Source: Metabacillus indicus LMG 22858 (lineage in GTDB: Bacteria > Bacillota > Bacilli > Bacillales > Bacillaceae). From it: 64,000 bases of DNA. The notes beneath the pieces were generated by a model that did no database searches, was not told where the DNA came from, and was given only the letters and a program-made list of their open reading frames with translations. The position numbers and the translations under genes are program-made. Position 1 is the first letter of the stretch, and each line of letters begins with the position of its first letter. This document shows positions 35,099 to 44,223 of the stretch, piece after piece. Location: the NCBI RefSeq assembly GCF_000708755.2, contig NZ_JGVU02000022.1, positions 124,001 through 188,000 of the forward strand, given 5' to 3'.

Positions 35099-35602
35099 CA
35101 AAAAAAGAAACAGGATGATCGCAATGATCACCCTGCTCTGCAGAGGAGGAAGAGCCGGCGCAGCTTAATGGCAAGACTCGCAGATCTCTTTGTCATCTCC
35201 CTCATTTGCTTGGAAATGAAGGAAAAAAAGAGTGAATTTGTTAAACATGGTTCAAAGCAACCATCTCCCAGTTAAGAGTATCATTAATGAGTCTTAACTA
35301 ATCAATAACTGTCTTTGACGAACACCTCATTCAGAAAATGAATTTATACAGAGCATCTATTACTGAAAGTAACGGCCCGCAAACACCTCATCTCGAAATG
35401 GAAATATTCATGATGTTAACTAGCTCATGGATTCCTTCACTAAACTGTCTTTAACAAACACCTCATTTGAATGAATGTCTGTGACAGCTCCTCACCTCTA
35501 CATCCATTATGATGTCCAGGTAAATCACAATTATGCATGCGAAATTAGCAAAATGTCCGGCGGATTTGGTAAGATAAAAGAAAACGGCGAAGGGACGAAA
35601 CG
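35099..35602. other. Rest of the hit-ecsA intergenic region, with decayed repeats
   Basis: CAGGATGATC / GATCACCCTG hairpin near 35109-35133. AACACCTCAT recurs at 35321, 35382 and 35457 within similar flanks (CTGTCTTTGACGAACACCTC), but the 61 and 75-bp steps are irregular. The ecsA promoter must lie near the right end. Confidence 0.45.
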
Positions 35603-36340
35603 ATGAGCTTATTACAAGTAAACCAGCTAACGGGAGGCTACACGCGAAACCCCGTTTTAAAAGATATATCGTTTGAAATTGACAAGCATTCCATTGTCGG
35701 ATTGATTGGGTTAAACGGTGCCGGAAAGAGCACGACGATCCGTCATGTGATCGGGCTGATGGAACCTCATAAAGGGGAGATCTCCATCAATGGCATTTCG
35801 TTTCAGGATGAGCCTGAGGCTTACCGCAGCCAGTTTTCCTTTATTCCTGAAACCCCGATTCTATATGAAGAATTAACCCTTTACGAACATCTTGAACTGA
35901 CGGCCATGGCATATGGATTAAGCCGCGAGACATTCAAAAAACGTCTTGATCCGCTCCTTAAGGAATTCAGAATGGAAAAAAGGCTGAAATGGTTTCCAAG
36001 CCACTTTTCTAAAGGGATGAAGCAAAAAGTCATGATTATGTGTGCTTTTTTAGTTGAGCCTGAACTGTACATCATTGACGAACCGTTTGTAGGCTTAGAT
36101 CCTCTTGCCATCAATGCGCTTCTTGAAATGATGAACAAGGCTAAACAGGAAGGAGCCGGCATTCTGATGTCAACGCACATCCTGGCTACTGCAGAAAGAT
36201 ACTGTGATTCCTTCATCATTTTACATAACGGCAAAATCCGTGCAAAAGGCACCCTTTCAGAGCTTCAGGATGAATTCGGGATGAAGGGTGCATCGCTTGA
36301 TGACTTATATATTCAGCTGACAAAGGAAGATCAGCAATGA
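35603..36340 (+). CDS. ecsA: ABC transporter ATPase EcsA
   Basis: 245-residue ATPase of the Ecs transporter, which in B. subtilis supports intramembrane proteolysis by RasP, secretion and competence. Walker A GLNGAGKSTT near residue 38, signature SHFSKGMKQKVMI near 137, Walker B LYIIDEPFVGLDP near 157. ATG behind GAAGGGACG. It overlaps ecsB as ATGA. Confidence 0.95.
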   Translation: MSLLQVNQLTGGYTRNPVLKDISFEIDKHSIVGLIGLNGAGKSTTIRHVIGLMEPHKGEISINGISFQDEPEAYRSQFSFIPETPILYEELTLYEHLELTAMAYGLSRETFKKRLDPLLKEFRMEKRLKWFPSHFSKGMKQKVMIMCAFLVEPELYIIDEPFVGLDPLAINALLEMMNKAKQEGAGILMSTHILATAERYCDSFIILHNGKIRAKGTLSELQDEFGMKGASLDDLYIQLTKEDQQ

Positions 36341-37566
36341 AAAATCTCGACCAGATATGGAAAACCCGGCTTGAGGCTCATGTAAAAGAAGTGCAGTCTT
36401 ATACTAAATATATGTTTAATGACCATCTCATTTTTGTACTGGTTTTTTTAGGGGCAGGAGGGGCGCTGTCCTATCAGGAATGGCTTAAAACCATGCCGGA
36501 AAATTTTCCGGCCCTGCTGATTTTGACCGTTGTGTTTGCACTGATTATCACAGCTTCCAGCGTCCGAACGCTGTTGAAGGAAGCAGATCTCGTTTTTTTA
36601 CTGCCGCTTGAAGTGAAAATGGCGGACTACTTCAGAAAAGCGACGGTTTACAGCTTTTTCAGCCAGCTGTACATCTTTTTTATTGCAGCGATTGTATTCG
36701 CTCCGATGATTTTCCGGGCAGAAAATTTTACAGGAACAGACTACCTGTTCATGTGCCTGCTGATTCTTCTTGCAAAAGCATGGAATTTGCTGATGAGTTT
36801 CAGAATATCTTTTTATACTGAACAGTCTGCAAAAGCAGCTGATCTTGCCGTTCGTTTTGCTTTGAATGCAGCAGCCGTCTATTTCATCCTGTCTAAAGCT
36901 TATTTATATGCGATCGTTGTCTTTGCGGTCATGGCCGTTCTCTATCTGTATTTTAAAAAAGCAACAGCTGCAAAGGGCATCAAATGGGAAGCGCTTATTG
37001 ACCGCGAGCTTGAGAAGAAGCAATCCTTTTACCGGATTGCCAACCTCTTTACAGATGTGCCGAAGCTTAAGAAAAAGGCCAAGCGGAGAAAGATGCTTGA
37101 CGGCCTGCTTACGCTGATTAAATACAAACAGGAAAACATGTATGCCTACCTTTATACACGCGCCTTTTTAAGGTCGGGTGACTTTCTGGGCATCTTTTTG
37201 AGGCTGACTGTCATCGGAAGCATCATTCTGTTTATCATTCCGACGAATCAGTTCAGTGTCCTTGCGATTGCTATTTTAATCCTGTACTTAACAGGCATCC
37301 AGATTCTCGGTTTGTATAAGCATTTTGATATGCTGTCGCTGCCGGACCTGTATCCCGTCAACAGGCAGCATAAAAAAGGGAAGTTCCTGAAACTTCTCTT
37401 CAGCATCGTTTTATTCCAGCATCTCATTCTGACGGTGGTGTCACTGGTTTCCGGTAAATGGATGCCTTCCATTATCCTTTTAGGAGCGGGCATCGCGTTT
37501 GCTTACCTTTTTGTATATCTGTATGTAAAACCGAGGCTGGCTAAAATGGATGCCAGCGTATATTAA
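36337..37566 (+). CDS. ecsB: ABC transporter permease EcsB
   Basis: 409-residue permease with about ten hydrophobic segments (LIFVLVFLGAGGALSY, ALLILTVVFALIITASS, and so on to the C-terminus). Partner of EcsA by overlap and by order ecsA-ecsB-ecsC. The start codon lies inside the ecsA stop. Substrate not known. Confidence 0.93.
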   Translation: MKNLDQIWKTRLEAHVKEVQSYTKYMFNDHLIFVLVFLGAGGALSYQEWLKTMPENFPALLILTVVFALIITASSVRTLLKEADLVFLLPLEVKMADYFRKATVYSFFSQLYIFFIAAIVFAPMIFRAENFTGTDYLFMCLLILLAKAWNLLMSFRISFYTEQSAKAADLAVRFALNAAAVYFILSKAYLYAIVVFAVMAVLYLYFKKATAAKGIKWEALIDRELEKKQSFYRIANLFTDVPKLKKKAKRRKMLDGLLTLIKYKQENMYAYLYTRAFLRSGDFLGIFLRLTVIGSIILFIIPTNQFSVLAIAILILYLTGIQILGLYKHFDMLSLPDLYPVNRQHKKGKFLKLLFSIVLFQHLILTVVSLVSGKWMPSIILLGAGIAFAYLFVYLYVKPRLAKMDASVY

Positions 37567-37586
37567 AGCAAAGGCAGCTGATAAAC

Positions 37587-38297
37587 ATGCTGTATGAAAA
37601 GCAGCTTGAAGAAGATCTTTTCCAATGGAAAAAGAAACTGCTTAGAAAGTCTTCCAGGTTAGAACGTTTTTCGAAAAAAACACAAACGAAAATAAACGCG
37701 CATATTCCTGAAAAAATACACACCATTATTACAGAAAGCATTAAGAAAATGGTTGGAGCAACACTTGCCGGATCTAATCTGACAACGTCCGAAAAAAAGC
37801 TTGAAGGCATCTCGTTTGAAGAGCGGGAAAATAAGGTGCGCCAAACCATCTCAGCCTATCAGAAGGCGGCGGCTGTCGAGGGAGCGGGGACAGGTGCAGG
37901 CGGTCTGCTTGCTTCTGCAGCTGATTTCCCTTTGCTGCTGGGGATTAAAATGAAGTGTCTGTTTGAAATTGCCACACTTTATGGATATAACCCAAAGCAG
38001 GTTGAAGAGAGGATCTTTCTGCTTTATATTTTCCAGCTTGCCTATTCAAGCGATGATCACCGCAGAAAAACATTCGATCTGATTGAGAATTGGGAAGAGC
38101 GGAAGGAAACGGTTAAGGAAATCGACTGGCAAACCTTCCAGCAGGAATACAGAGATCACATTGACCTTGTCAAACTGCTGCAGGTCATGCCCGGAATCGG
38201 CGCCGTTGTCGGAGGAGTTGCCAATTATCATCTTGTGAGGCACCTCGGGGAGACTGCCATGAATTGCTACAGACTGAGAAGGCTCGGCACAATCTAA
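37587..38297 (+). CDS. ecsC: EcsC family protein
   Basis: 236-residue protein of the EcsC family; third gene of the ecs operon, 20 bp after ecsB. It contains a Gly/Ala-rich hydrophobic stretch (GAGTGAGGLLASAADFPLLL near 95-114) and a second near 205-220, as is usual for the family. Biochemical role unknown. Confidence 0.9.
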   Translation: MLYEKQLEEDLFQWKKKLLRKSSRLERFSKKTQTKINAHIPEKIHTIITESIKKMVGATLAGSNLTTSEKKLEGISFEERENKVRQTISAYQKAAAVEGAGTGAGGLLASAADFPLLLGIKMKCLFEIATLYGYNPKQVEERIFLLYIFQLAYSSDDHRRKTFDLIENWEERKETVKEIDWQTFQQEYRDHIDLVKLLQVMPGIGAVVGGVANYHLVRHLGETAMNCYRLRRLGTI

Positions 38298-38315
38298 TGG
38301 ATTGTGCTTTTTTTT
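38287..38315 (+). terminator. Terminator of the ecs operon
   Basis: GCACAATC / GATTGTGC stem overlapping the ecsC stop codon, then eight T. Confidence 0.88.
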
Positions 38316-38366
38316 ATGGAATAGCAGGGCATTCGGTCTTTCGCCGAACACGGTTTTGGGAATATA

Positions 38367-38393
38367 AAAAAACGGCGCCGAAGCACCGTTTCA
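38367..38393 (-). terminator. Terminator after yhaA
   Basis: On the minus strand ACGGTGC-TTCG-GCGCCGT with a run of T. Confidence 0.8.
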
Positions 38394-38399
38394 TCTGCT

Positions 38400-39599
38400 T
38401 TATTTCCCAGCCGCCACAGGAGCGTGTTCTGCCTGATATTGAAGGATGGCAAGGCTGAAGGTTTTGGCAGCAATCAGCATCGCTTTTTCATCGATATCAA
38501 ATTTTGGATGGTGATGCGGATAGGCTGTATCTGAATAGGTCGGCTTTGCGCCTGTGAAGAAGAAGGTTCCTTTTACGTGCTGAAGGAAGTAGGCAAAGTC
38601 TTCGCCGCCCATTTGCATCGGGCTTTCTTCTACAACCCCCACGCCAGGGACGTTTCCTGCGAGGTTTGCCAGGAATTCTGTTTCCTCGCGGTGGTTCACA
38701 ACGGCAGGATAGCCTCTGTCAAAAGTATACTTATAGGCAGCATCATATAGGTCACAGGAAGCTTTCACCGTCCGTTCAATTTCCTGCTCGATCTGAGTGC
38801 GGATTTCTTCATTAAACGTTCTGACCGTTCCGATTAATTCAGCCGAATCGGCAATAACGTTAAATGGATTTTCAGCGATAAATGAACCGACAGAAACGAC
38901 GGCTGATTCTACAGGATCGACTTTCCGGCTCACGATTTGCTGGAGGTTCAGCACGAGCTGGGAGCCAATGACAACAGCGTCCTTCGTTTTTTGCGGCTGT
39001 GCTCCGTGTCCGCCTTTTCCCTGCACCTTAATCTGGAAACGGTCTGCAGCTGCCATAATCGGTCCTGTCCGGTACTGAATTTTACCTGCAGGCTCGCTTG
39101 CCCATAGATGGGTGCCGAAAATGACATCGACGCCATCGAGGCATCCATCCTCAATCATCGCTTTTGCACCGCCTGGAGCGTACTCCTCTGCATGCTGGTG
39201 AATAAACACCACATTTCCTTCAAGATTCTCTTTGTGCTTGTGCAGCACTTTTGCCAAAACGAGCAGTGTCGCTGTATGGCCGTCATGTCCGCAGGCATGG
39301 GTGACACCGGGAACCGTCGACTTGTAGGGTACATCCTTTTCATCCTGAATCGGCAGGGCATCAAAGTCTGCGCGGAGGGCAATTGTTTTCCCAGGCAGTC
39401 CGCCTTTTACCACCGCTACAACGCCGTTTCCTCCCACTCCGGTTCTGGGCTCAATGCCGAGCTTCTGGTAATATTCTGCTATGTAGGCTGCTGTCTTGAA
39501 TTCCATAAACGAAACCTCGGGATGCATATGAAGGTAGCGTCTGATTTCAACCATTTCCTCATAGGCTGCATCGAGTTCTGAACAAATCTCCTGAAACAA
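38400..39599 (-). CDS. yhaA: M20 family amidohydrolase YhaA
   Basis: Predicted N-acyl amino acid or peptide amidohydrolase, 399 aa, metal-dependent. Metal ligands: HACGHDGHT near residue 103, HQHAEEYAPGGA near 135 and a C-terminal H near 365 (PHHHPKFDID). Dimerisation domain about 185-300. TTG start eight or nine bases after AAAGGA. It follows ecsC in convergent orientation as in B. subtilis. Confidence 0.9.
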   Translation of the reverse strand: MFQEICSELDAAYEEMVEIRRYLHMHPEVSFMEFKTAAYIAEYYQKLGIEPRTGVGGNGVVAVVKGGLPGKTIALRADFDALPIQDEKDVPYKSTVPGVTHACGHDGHTATLLVLAKVLHKHKENLEGNVVFIHQHAEEYAPGGAKAMIEDGCLDGVDVIFGTHLWASEPAGKIQYRTGPIMAAADRFQIKVQGKGGHGAQPQKTKDAVVIGSQLVLNLQQIVSRKVDPVESAVVSVGSFIAENPFNVIADSAELIGTVRTFNEEIRTQIEQEIERTVKASCDLYDAAYKYTFDRGYPAVVNHREETEFLANLAGNVPGVGVVEESPMQMGGEDFAYFLQHVKGTFFFTGAKPTYSDTAYPHHHPKFDIDEKAMLIAAKTFSLAILQYQAEHAPVAAGK

Positions 39600-39733
39600 A
39601 TCACTTCATCCTTTCTTTTTAAAAAATATATATTCGCCAAATGATTCATAAGATAAAATAAATTCTGATATTAGGTCAATTTTAGGGAAGTTGTTTGAAA
39701 ATTACAAGATTAAAATCTGAAAGGTGTGAAAAG

Positions 39734-40384
39734 GTGAAAAAGATTTCGATTATGGGAGGATGTCTTCTGGCAGCTCTCATTCTGTACGGACTTATCCACA
39801 CGGCTTTTATAAAACCTGCAGATGACGTAGCCTCGCAATTTGCACAATACATCCAGCAGTCAGAAGGCATTCTTGCTTTTTTTGAGGGAATAGGCTATCT
39901 TGCTTCAAAGCCTGGAATCATCAGTCTGCTTGCAATAGCTATTGTTGTTCTTTCTCTTTTATTCAGACATTATCTTCAATCGCTCATGATTGGTTTGGCG
40001 GTGTACCTTGGAGATGTTTTAAACAAATTTCTAAAAAGCGTGACGGCAAGAGAACGTCCGCCAGAGCCCCTTCATCTTGAAGAGGGGTTCAGCTTTCCAA
40101 GCGGCCATGCCATGGTAGGCGTCATCTTTTATGGTCTTTTTGCCTATATGATTATGGAAAAAATCAAGTCTCCTGCTCTTAAAAAAGGGATTTGGGGAGC
40201 GGTTGTTCTGCTAATGGCCTTGATTGGGATCAGCCGCGTCATCACCAATTCGCATTATGTCACAGATGTGATTGGCGGGTACTTCATCGGCCTCGTATTT
40301 CTTCTTGGGACCATTCTTATTTATGAATGGGCAAAGAATCTGCTTGCTGCTGCAAAAAAGAAAAAAGGCGACGTTTCTGCTTAA
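39734..40384 (+). CDS. PAP2 family membrane phosphatase
   Basis: 216 aa, about six membrane helices. The three phosphatase motifs are present: KSVTARERPPEP, FPSGHAM and SRVITNSHYVTDV. Likely dephosphorylates a lipid phosphate such as undecaprenyl pyrophosphate or phosphatidylglycerophosphate. Start: the GTG at 39734 follows AAAGGTG; a TTG at 39695 has no ribosome binding site. Confidence 0.88.
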   Translation: MKKISIMGGCLLAALILYGLIHTAFIKPADDVASQFAQYIQQSEGILAFFEGIGYLASKPGIISLLAIAIVVLSLLFRHYLQSLMIGLAVYLGDVLNKFLKSVTARERPPEPLHLEEGFSFPSGHAMVGVIFYGLFAYMIMEKIKSPALKKGIWGAVVLLMALIGISRVITNSHYVTDVIGGYFIGLVFLLGTILIYEWAKNLLAAAKKKKGDVSA

Positions 40385-40387
40385 AAA

Positions 40388-40424
40388 AACAGGTATTCTC
40401 TTAATGAGAGTGCCTGTTTTTTTT
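40388..40424 (+). terminator. Terminator after the PAP2 gene
   Basis: AACAGG..TCTC..GAGA..CCTGTT stem and eight T. Confidence 0.75.
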
Positions 40425-40542
40425 CCTTTTATAATTCTTTTACTCTTTTAAATTACGAAACTTTTTATGGATAAATTTGGTTGTTGTATTTATACTAAAT
40501 TTATTGGAATGAAAAGAAGTACAGCAAGTAATGGGGGACTAG

Positions 40543-41031
40543 ATGAAAAAAATATTTAATGCCATGCTTAGTATAAGTTTTGTGTTCTATTTATTAGCAT
40601 TAATTTCTCTCTTATTTTTAGGTTCAAGAGGCTATTGGACAGATGTGTCATTGATAGAATACATAAAGAATTCTTCAAATTTTGTTCCTTTAAAAACGAT
40701 CAATACATATGTTCATGCGATTTTTGACGGAAGTATGAATATGGATACACCAATAAAAAACCTGTTTGGAAATTTTATTATGTTTTTACCGATGGGTATC
40801 TATCTGCCCTACTTTATAAAAAGAATGAACAAGGTAAGTGTTTTTTCAATTTCGATGATGATCTTGCTATTAGTTATTGAAGGAATACAAGTAGCTGCAA
40901 AAAGGGGGATTTTCGATATTGATGACTTCATTCTTAATATGTCAGGTGCTTTAATTGGATATTTCATCTGGAAAAGCAAAGTTGTTCAAACATTATTTAC
41001 CCAAAGCTCTAAGAATTCACTATCCGCATAG
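40543..41031 (+). CDS. VanZ family protein
   Basis: 162 aa with four membrane helices. VanZ-like core: NLFGNFIMFLPMGIYLPYF near residue 77 and EGIQ then FDIDDFILNMSGALIGYFIW near 125-145. ATG behind TGGGGGAC. AT-rich next to its neighbours, so possibly acquired. VanZ homologues modify sensitivity to glycopeptides, but no vancomycin genes are here. Confidence 0.85.
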   Translation: MKKIFNAMLSISFVFYLLALISLLFLGSRGYWTDVSLIEYIKNSSNFVPLKTINTYVHAIFDGSMNMDTPIKNLFGNFIMFLPMGIYLPYFIKRMNKVSVFSISMMILLLVIEGIQVAAKRGIFDIDDFILNMSGALIGYFIWKSKVVQTLFTQSSKNSLSA

Positions 41032-41067
41032 CCGGATTCGGCAGCGATATATAATGGCAAAGAATTT

Positions 41068-41105
41068 CAGGGTTGATCTTAATCACTTAGATTAACCCTG
41101 TTTTT
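41068..41105 (+). terminator. Terminator after the vanZ-like gene
   Basis: CAGGGTTGATCT / AGATTAACCCTG, one mismatch, five T. Confidence 0.85.
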
Positions 41106-41214
41106 GCTGTTTTCTTTTCATGTAAACAAGTGTGTTAACGGAAAATGAAAGATGGGTAAAGGTACAGGGAGGAATTGTGTCATTTCCAAGGAAATAGTGT
41201 CGCAATTTAGGCAT

Positions 41215-41245
41215 GAAAAACTCCTCCATACATAGGTCGGAGGAG
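41215..41245 (-). terminator. Terminator after hmoB
   Basis: CTCCTCC / GGAGGAG stem with five T on the minus strand. Confidence 0.8.
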
Positions 41246-41253
41246 CGGTTCTT

Positions 41254-41760
41254 TTAGTGTTCTTTTACAACCTGATAGGTCGTCACGTAAGAAGGTCTCG
41301 GGAAAATCGGCTTTTGATCCACGCCCTCGCTTGTTCCGCGCTTTTTATGGGCTTTTGCGTAGGACTGGGACTGCTGCCAGTTTTTAAACGATTCTTCTTT
41401 ATCCCATAGAGTTAAGATGACGTATGTGTCATCTTGAACAGGTCTCAGGACGCGGATGGCCGCAAATCCCGGTTCGTTTTCGATCATGCGGGCACGTTCT
41501 TTGAAGCGCTGTTCAAAAAGCGGTCTGCCTTCGTCTGTGACAGGAATATTGTTCAAAACGGCATAGCTGCCGGTCTTGAAATCTCCCACTCCATCAAGCA
41601 CTTCGTATTTTTTAGGCTCTTTAAAAAGGGAATCTGATTCGCTTTCATGAAGAAGGATGCCCTTATCCTCATTCTGCATCAGCAGCATGTTTTCATCTGT
41701 GTGTTCTGCTGCGGTTTTTGCCAAGTATTCCGGAGTTCCAAATGTGACATAAAAGTTCAT
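41254..41760 (-). CDS. hmoB: Heme-degrading monooxygenase HmoB (YhgC)
   Basis: 168 aa similar to B. subtilis YhgC/HmoB along its length. The C-terminal ABM ferredoxin-like domain (about 65-160) carries NEPGFAAIRVLRP, TYVILTLWDKEESF and the HKKRGTSEG segment. Releases iron from heme. Start: the ATG at 41760 follows AGAGGTG; an upstream ATG at 41805 gives an atypical N-terminus. It lies beside pbpF and the heme genes, as in B. subtilis. Confidence 0.9.
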   Translation of the reverse strand: MNFYVTFGTPEYLAKTAAEHTDENMLLMQNEDKGILLHESESDSLFKEPKKYEVLDGVGDFKTGSYAVLNNIPVTDEGRPLFEQRFKERARMIENEPGFAAIRVLRPVQDDTYVILTLWDKEESFKNWQQSQSYAKAHKKRGTSEGVDQKPIFPRPSYVTTYQVVKEH

Positions 41761-41894
41761 TTTACATACACCTCTTTTTGTTTCATTATAACAATGACTG
41801 GACAAAGAAGGCTATTATGAGCCTCTGCTTACATATTCAACCCTTTTTTTAACAATACTAAACATGTATAAATCTACGGAACGCAGGTGACAGC

Positions 41895-44036
41895 ATGCGA
41901 AAAAAAGTCATTCTTTCTGCTCTGGCAGCTCTGCTGACAGCTATTATTGCTCTGGCAGTTTATCTCCTCATCCTTGTCATTGGAGATTATTCCATTGATG
42001 AAAAAAAGCTTGTGATGGATTCTACGACTACACTTGTTGATCCTGAAGGCAGCAAGGTGGCGGAACTGTATTTGCAGAACCGGGAGCCTGTCTCGGTCAA
42101 AGACATTCCCGTTCATGTCCGCGAAGCGTTTATAGCTGTTGAGGATAAACGGTTTTACGAACATAACGGAATAGATTTAAAAGCCATTTCAAGGGCTTTG
42201 TACAGGGATTTTCTTGCCGGCGGGAAAGTGGAGGGCGGAAGCACCATTACCCAGCAGCTTGCAAAAAACACATTTTTGACTTCTGAAAAATCTGTGCTCA
42301 GGAAAGTCAAAGAAGCCGCCATTGCCATGAGCCTTGAGAATAAATACAGCAAAAGCAAGCTACTTGAGCTGTATTTAAATCAGGTTTATTTTGGCCACGG
42401 TGCATACGGTATCCAGAGTGCTTCGCTTTACTATTTTAATAAAGAAGTGAAGGATCTGACGGTTGAAGAAGGAGCGATGCTGGCAGGAATTCCAAAAGCA
42501 CCTTCCAATTATTCTCCTGTCCTTCATCCGGATAGAAGCAAAGAACGGAGGGACACAATCCTTTCTTTAATGGGTGATCAGGGTTATCTGACGGCTGAGG
42601 AAGTTGTCAGATCACAGGGGAGAACGCTCGGCCTTTCGATTTCTGAGGAATCTGAGACTCCATGGCTTATCTCATATATCGACATGGTAATGGATGAAGC
42701 AGAAGAAAGATACAACCTCTCAAATGAAGAACTGATGCGGGGTGGATATACAGTCACAGTGCCGCTTGATGCAGGCATGCAAAAGACCGCCTACGAACTG
42801 TTCCAGAAAGATGCGTATTTTCCAGGAACGACAAAAGGCGCAGAGGGAGCATTTGTCCTGATTGACAACAAGACCGGCGGTGTGAAGGCTGCCATTGGCG
42901 GCCGAAACTACGTGCAAAAAGGGTATAACCGCGTAACGACAAAGCGTCAGCCCGGGTCTACGTTCAAGCCGATTGCCGTTTATGCTCCTGCCATGGAGGA
43001 AGAAGAATTCGGTCCATACTCCCTGCTTGAAGACAAGCCCGTCTCATATGATGGCTATCAGCCAAAAAATAACGACCGCAAGTATGATGAAGAGGTTACG
43101 ATGTACGATGCGATTACAGCCTCCAAAAATGCTCCGGCTGTGTGGACATTAAATGAAATGGGTGTCTCAACCAGCAAGAAGTATTTGGAAAAATCCGGCC
43201 TGCCCATCGAGGACAACGGCCTCTCCATTGCGCTTGGCGGACTTAAAAACGGTGTAACCCCTCTTCAGATGGCAAACGCGTACAGAGCTTTTGCGCAATA
43301 CGGTGTATACAGTGAGCCGTATTTTATCCAAAAGATTACAGACCGAGATGCTAAAGAAGTTTCGGCACCAGAGCACCTAAAGAAGCGGATTTTTTCCGCA
43401 CAGACCGCCTGGAACATGACGAGAATGCTTGAGGAGGTAGTAAACGAAGGGACAGCAAGCATCGGAACTTATGACGGTGTACTTGCAGGAAAAACAGGCA
43501 CAACTTCATTTACCGATGTAGATGGTGCTGTAAAGGATGCATGGTTTGTCGGATATACTCCGTCTGTATCCGGAGCTCTCTGGATGGGATATGACCGCAC
43601 GGACAGCAAACAGTACCTAAAGCAGGGCAGCTCCTATCCTACACGTCTTTTCAAAGAAATCCTGAGTGAGTCCGGCAAAGACCTGAAAACGGCATTCCAG
43701 ATGCCTGACGGCGTTGAAGATCTTGAAGAGCCGATCAGACTGAAGAATCTGGGTGAAGTAAAGGCAGGGTATACGTTTAAAGCGCTTGGCCTTTTCACCG
43801 TGACATTGAAATGGGATGCGCAGAAGGATGACCGCGTCATCTACAGAATCTATGAGACAAGCGGGAGCAAAGACAAGCTCGTAGGGTTCGTTAAGGGTGA
43901 GGATTCGTATGAGATTCCTTATTCCAATCTCTTTTCAAACGCAGAGTATAAAGTCGTTCCGTACAACGAGCAGACAGACCAGGAAGGCGAAGGGTCAGAT
44001 CCTGTCAAACCCGAGCTTTTTACATCAGGTCTATGA
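41895..44036 (+). CDS. pbpF: Class A penicillin-binding protein PbpF (PBP1F/2c)
   Basis: Bifunctional peptidoglycan synthase of 713 aa. N-terminal signal-anchor (residues 8-30). Glycosyltransferase domain about 50-230 with Glu83 in EDKRFYEHNGID and GGSTITQQLAKN. Transpeptidase domain about 300-600 with Ser355-T-F-K, SKN in TASKNAPAV and KTGTT. A C-terminal FN3-like stretch follows. In B. subtilis pbpF contributes to spore wall and vegetative wall synthesis. Confidence 0.94.
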   Translation: MRKKVILSALAALLTAIIALAVYLLILVIGDYSIDEKKLVMDSTTTLVDPEGSKVAELYLQNREPVSVKDIPVHVREAFIAVEDKRFYEHNGIDLKAISRALYRDFLAGGKVEGGSTITQQLAKNTFLTSEKSVLRKVKEAAIAMSLENKYSKSKLLELYLNQVYFGHGAYGIQSASLYYFNKEVKDLTVEEGAMLAGIPKAPSNYSPVLHPDRSKERRDTILSLMGDQGYLTAEEVVRSQGRTLGLSISEESETPWLISYIDMVMDEAEERYNLSNEELMRGGYTVTVPLDAGMQKTAYELFQKDAYFPGTTKGAEGAFVLIDNKTGGVKAAIGGRNYVQKGYNRVTTKRQPGSTFKPIAVYAPAMEEEEFGPYSLLEDKPVSYDGYQPKNNDRKYDEEVTMYDAITASKNAPAVWTLNEMGVSTSKKYLEKSGLPIEDNGLSIALGGLKNGVTPLQMANAYRAFAQYGVYSEPYFIQKITDRDAKEVSAPEHLKKRIFSAQTAWNMTRMLEEVVNEGTASIGTYDGVLAGKTGTTSFTDVDGAVKDAWFVGYTPSVSGALWMGYDRTDSKQYLKQGSSYPTRLFKEILSESGKDLKTAFQMPDGVEDLEEPIRLKNLGEVKAGYTFKALGLFTVTLKWDAQKDDRVIYRIYETSGSKDKLVGFVKGEDSYEIPYSNLFSNAEYKVVPYNEQTDQEGEGSDPVKPELFTSGL

Positions 44037-44061
44037 GCAGCATGCAGATTCCGCATGCTGC
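44037..44061. terminator. Hairpin at the pbpF end
   Basis: GCAGCATGC / GCATGCTGC perfect stem, 7-nt loop. The T tail is weak, so read-through is possible. Confidence 0.55.
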
Positions 44062-44078
44062 TTGATTACGTCAATTTT

Positions 44079-44107
44079 TTGACATTTAATTGTGAAATCT
44101 ATACAAC
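44079..44107 (+). promoter_or_regulatory. Possible hemEHY promoter
   Basis: TTGACA (44079-44084) and, about 17 bp on, TACAAC; with a 15-bp spacer, TATACA. It gives a leader of over 100 nt with GCTGTT / AACAGC hairpin potential. Confidence 0.45.
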
Positions 44108-44223
44108 AAGGTGTGAAACAGTTATAGTGTAAGAAGCAAAAACATAGGGAAGGCGCGGTTTGCCTGCGCAGCGCTGTTTCTATTTGGGGAACAGCTTACA
44201 TAGAAAGGTGGATTTGAGGATTT

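Noticed and set aside
35060-35275. 71-codon frame
   Set aside because: It begins inside repeat array 3 and its product is low-complexity and basic; no homologous family recognised.
40543-41031. Vancomycin resistance locus
   Set aside because: Only a VanZ-like protein is present; no vanHAX, vanRS or related genes nearby.
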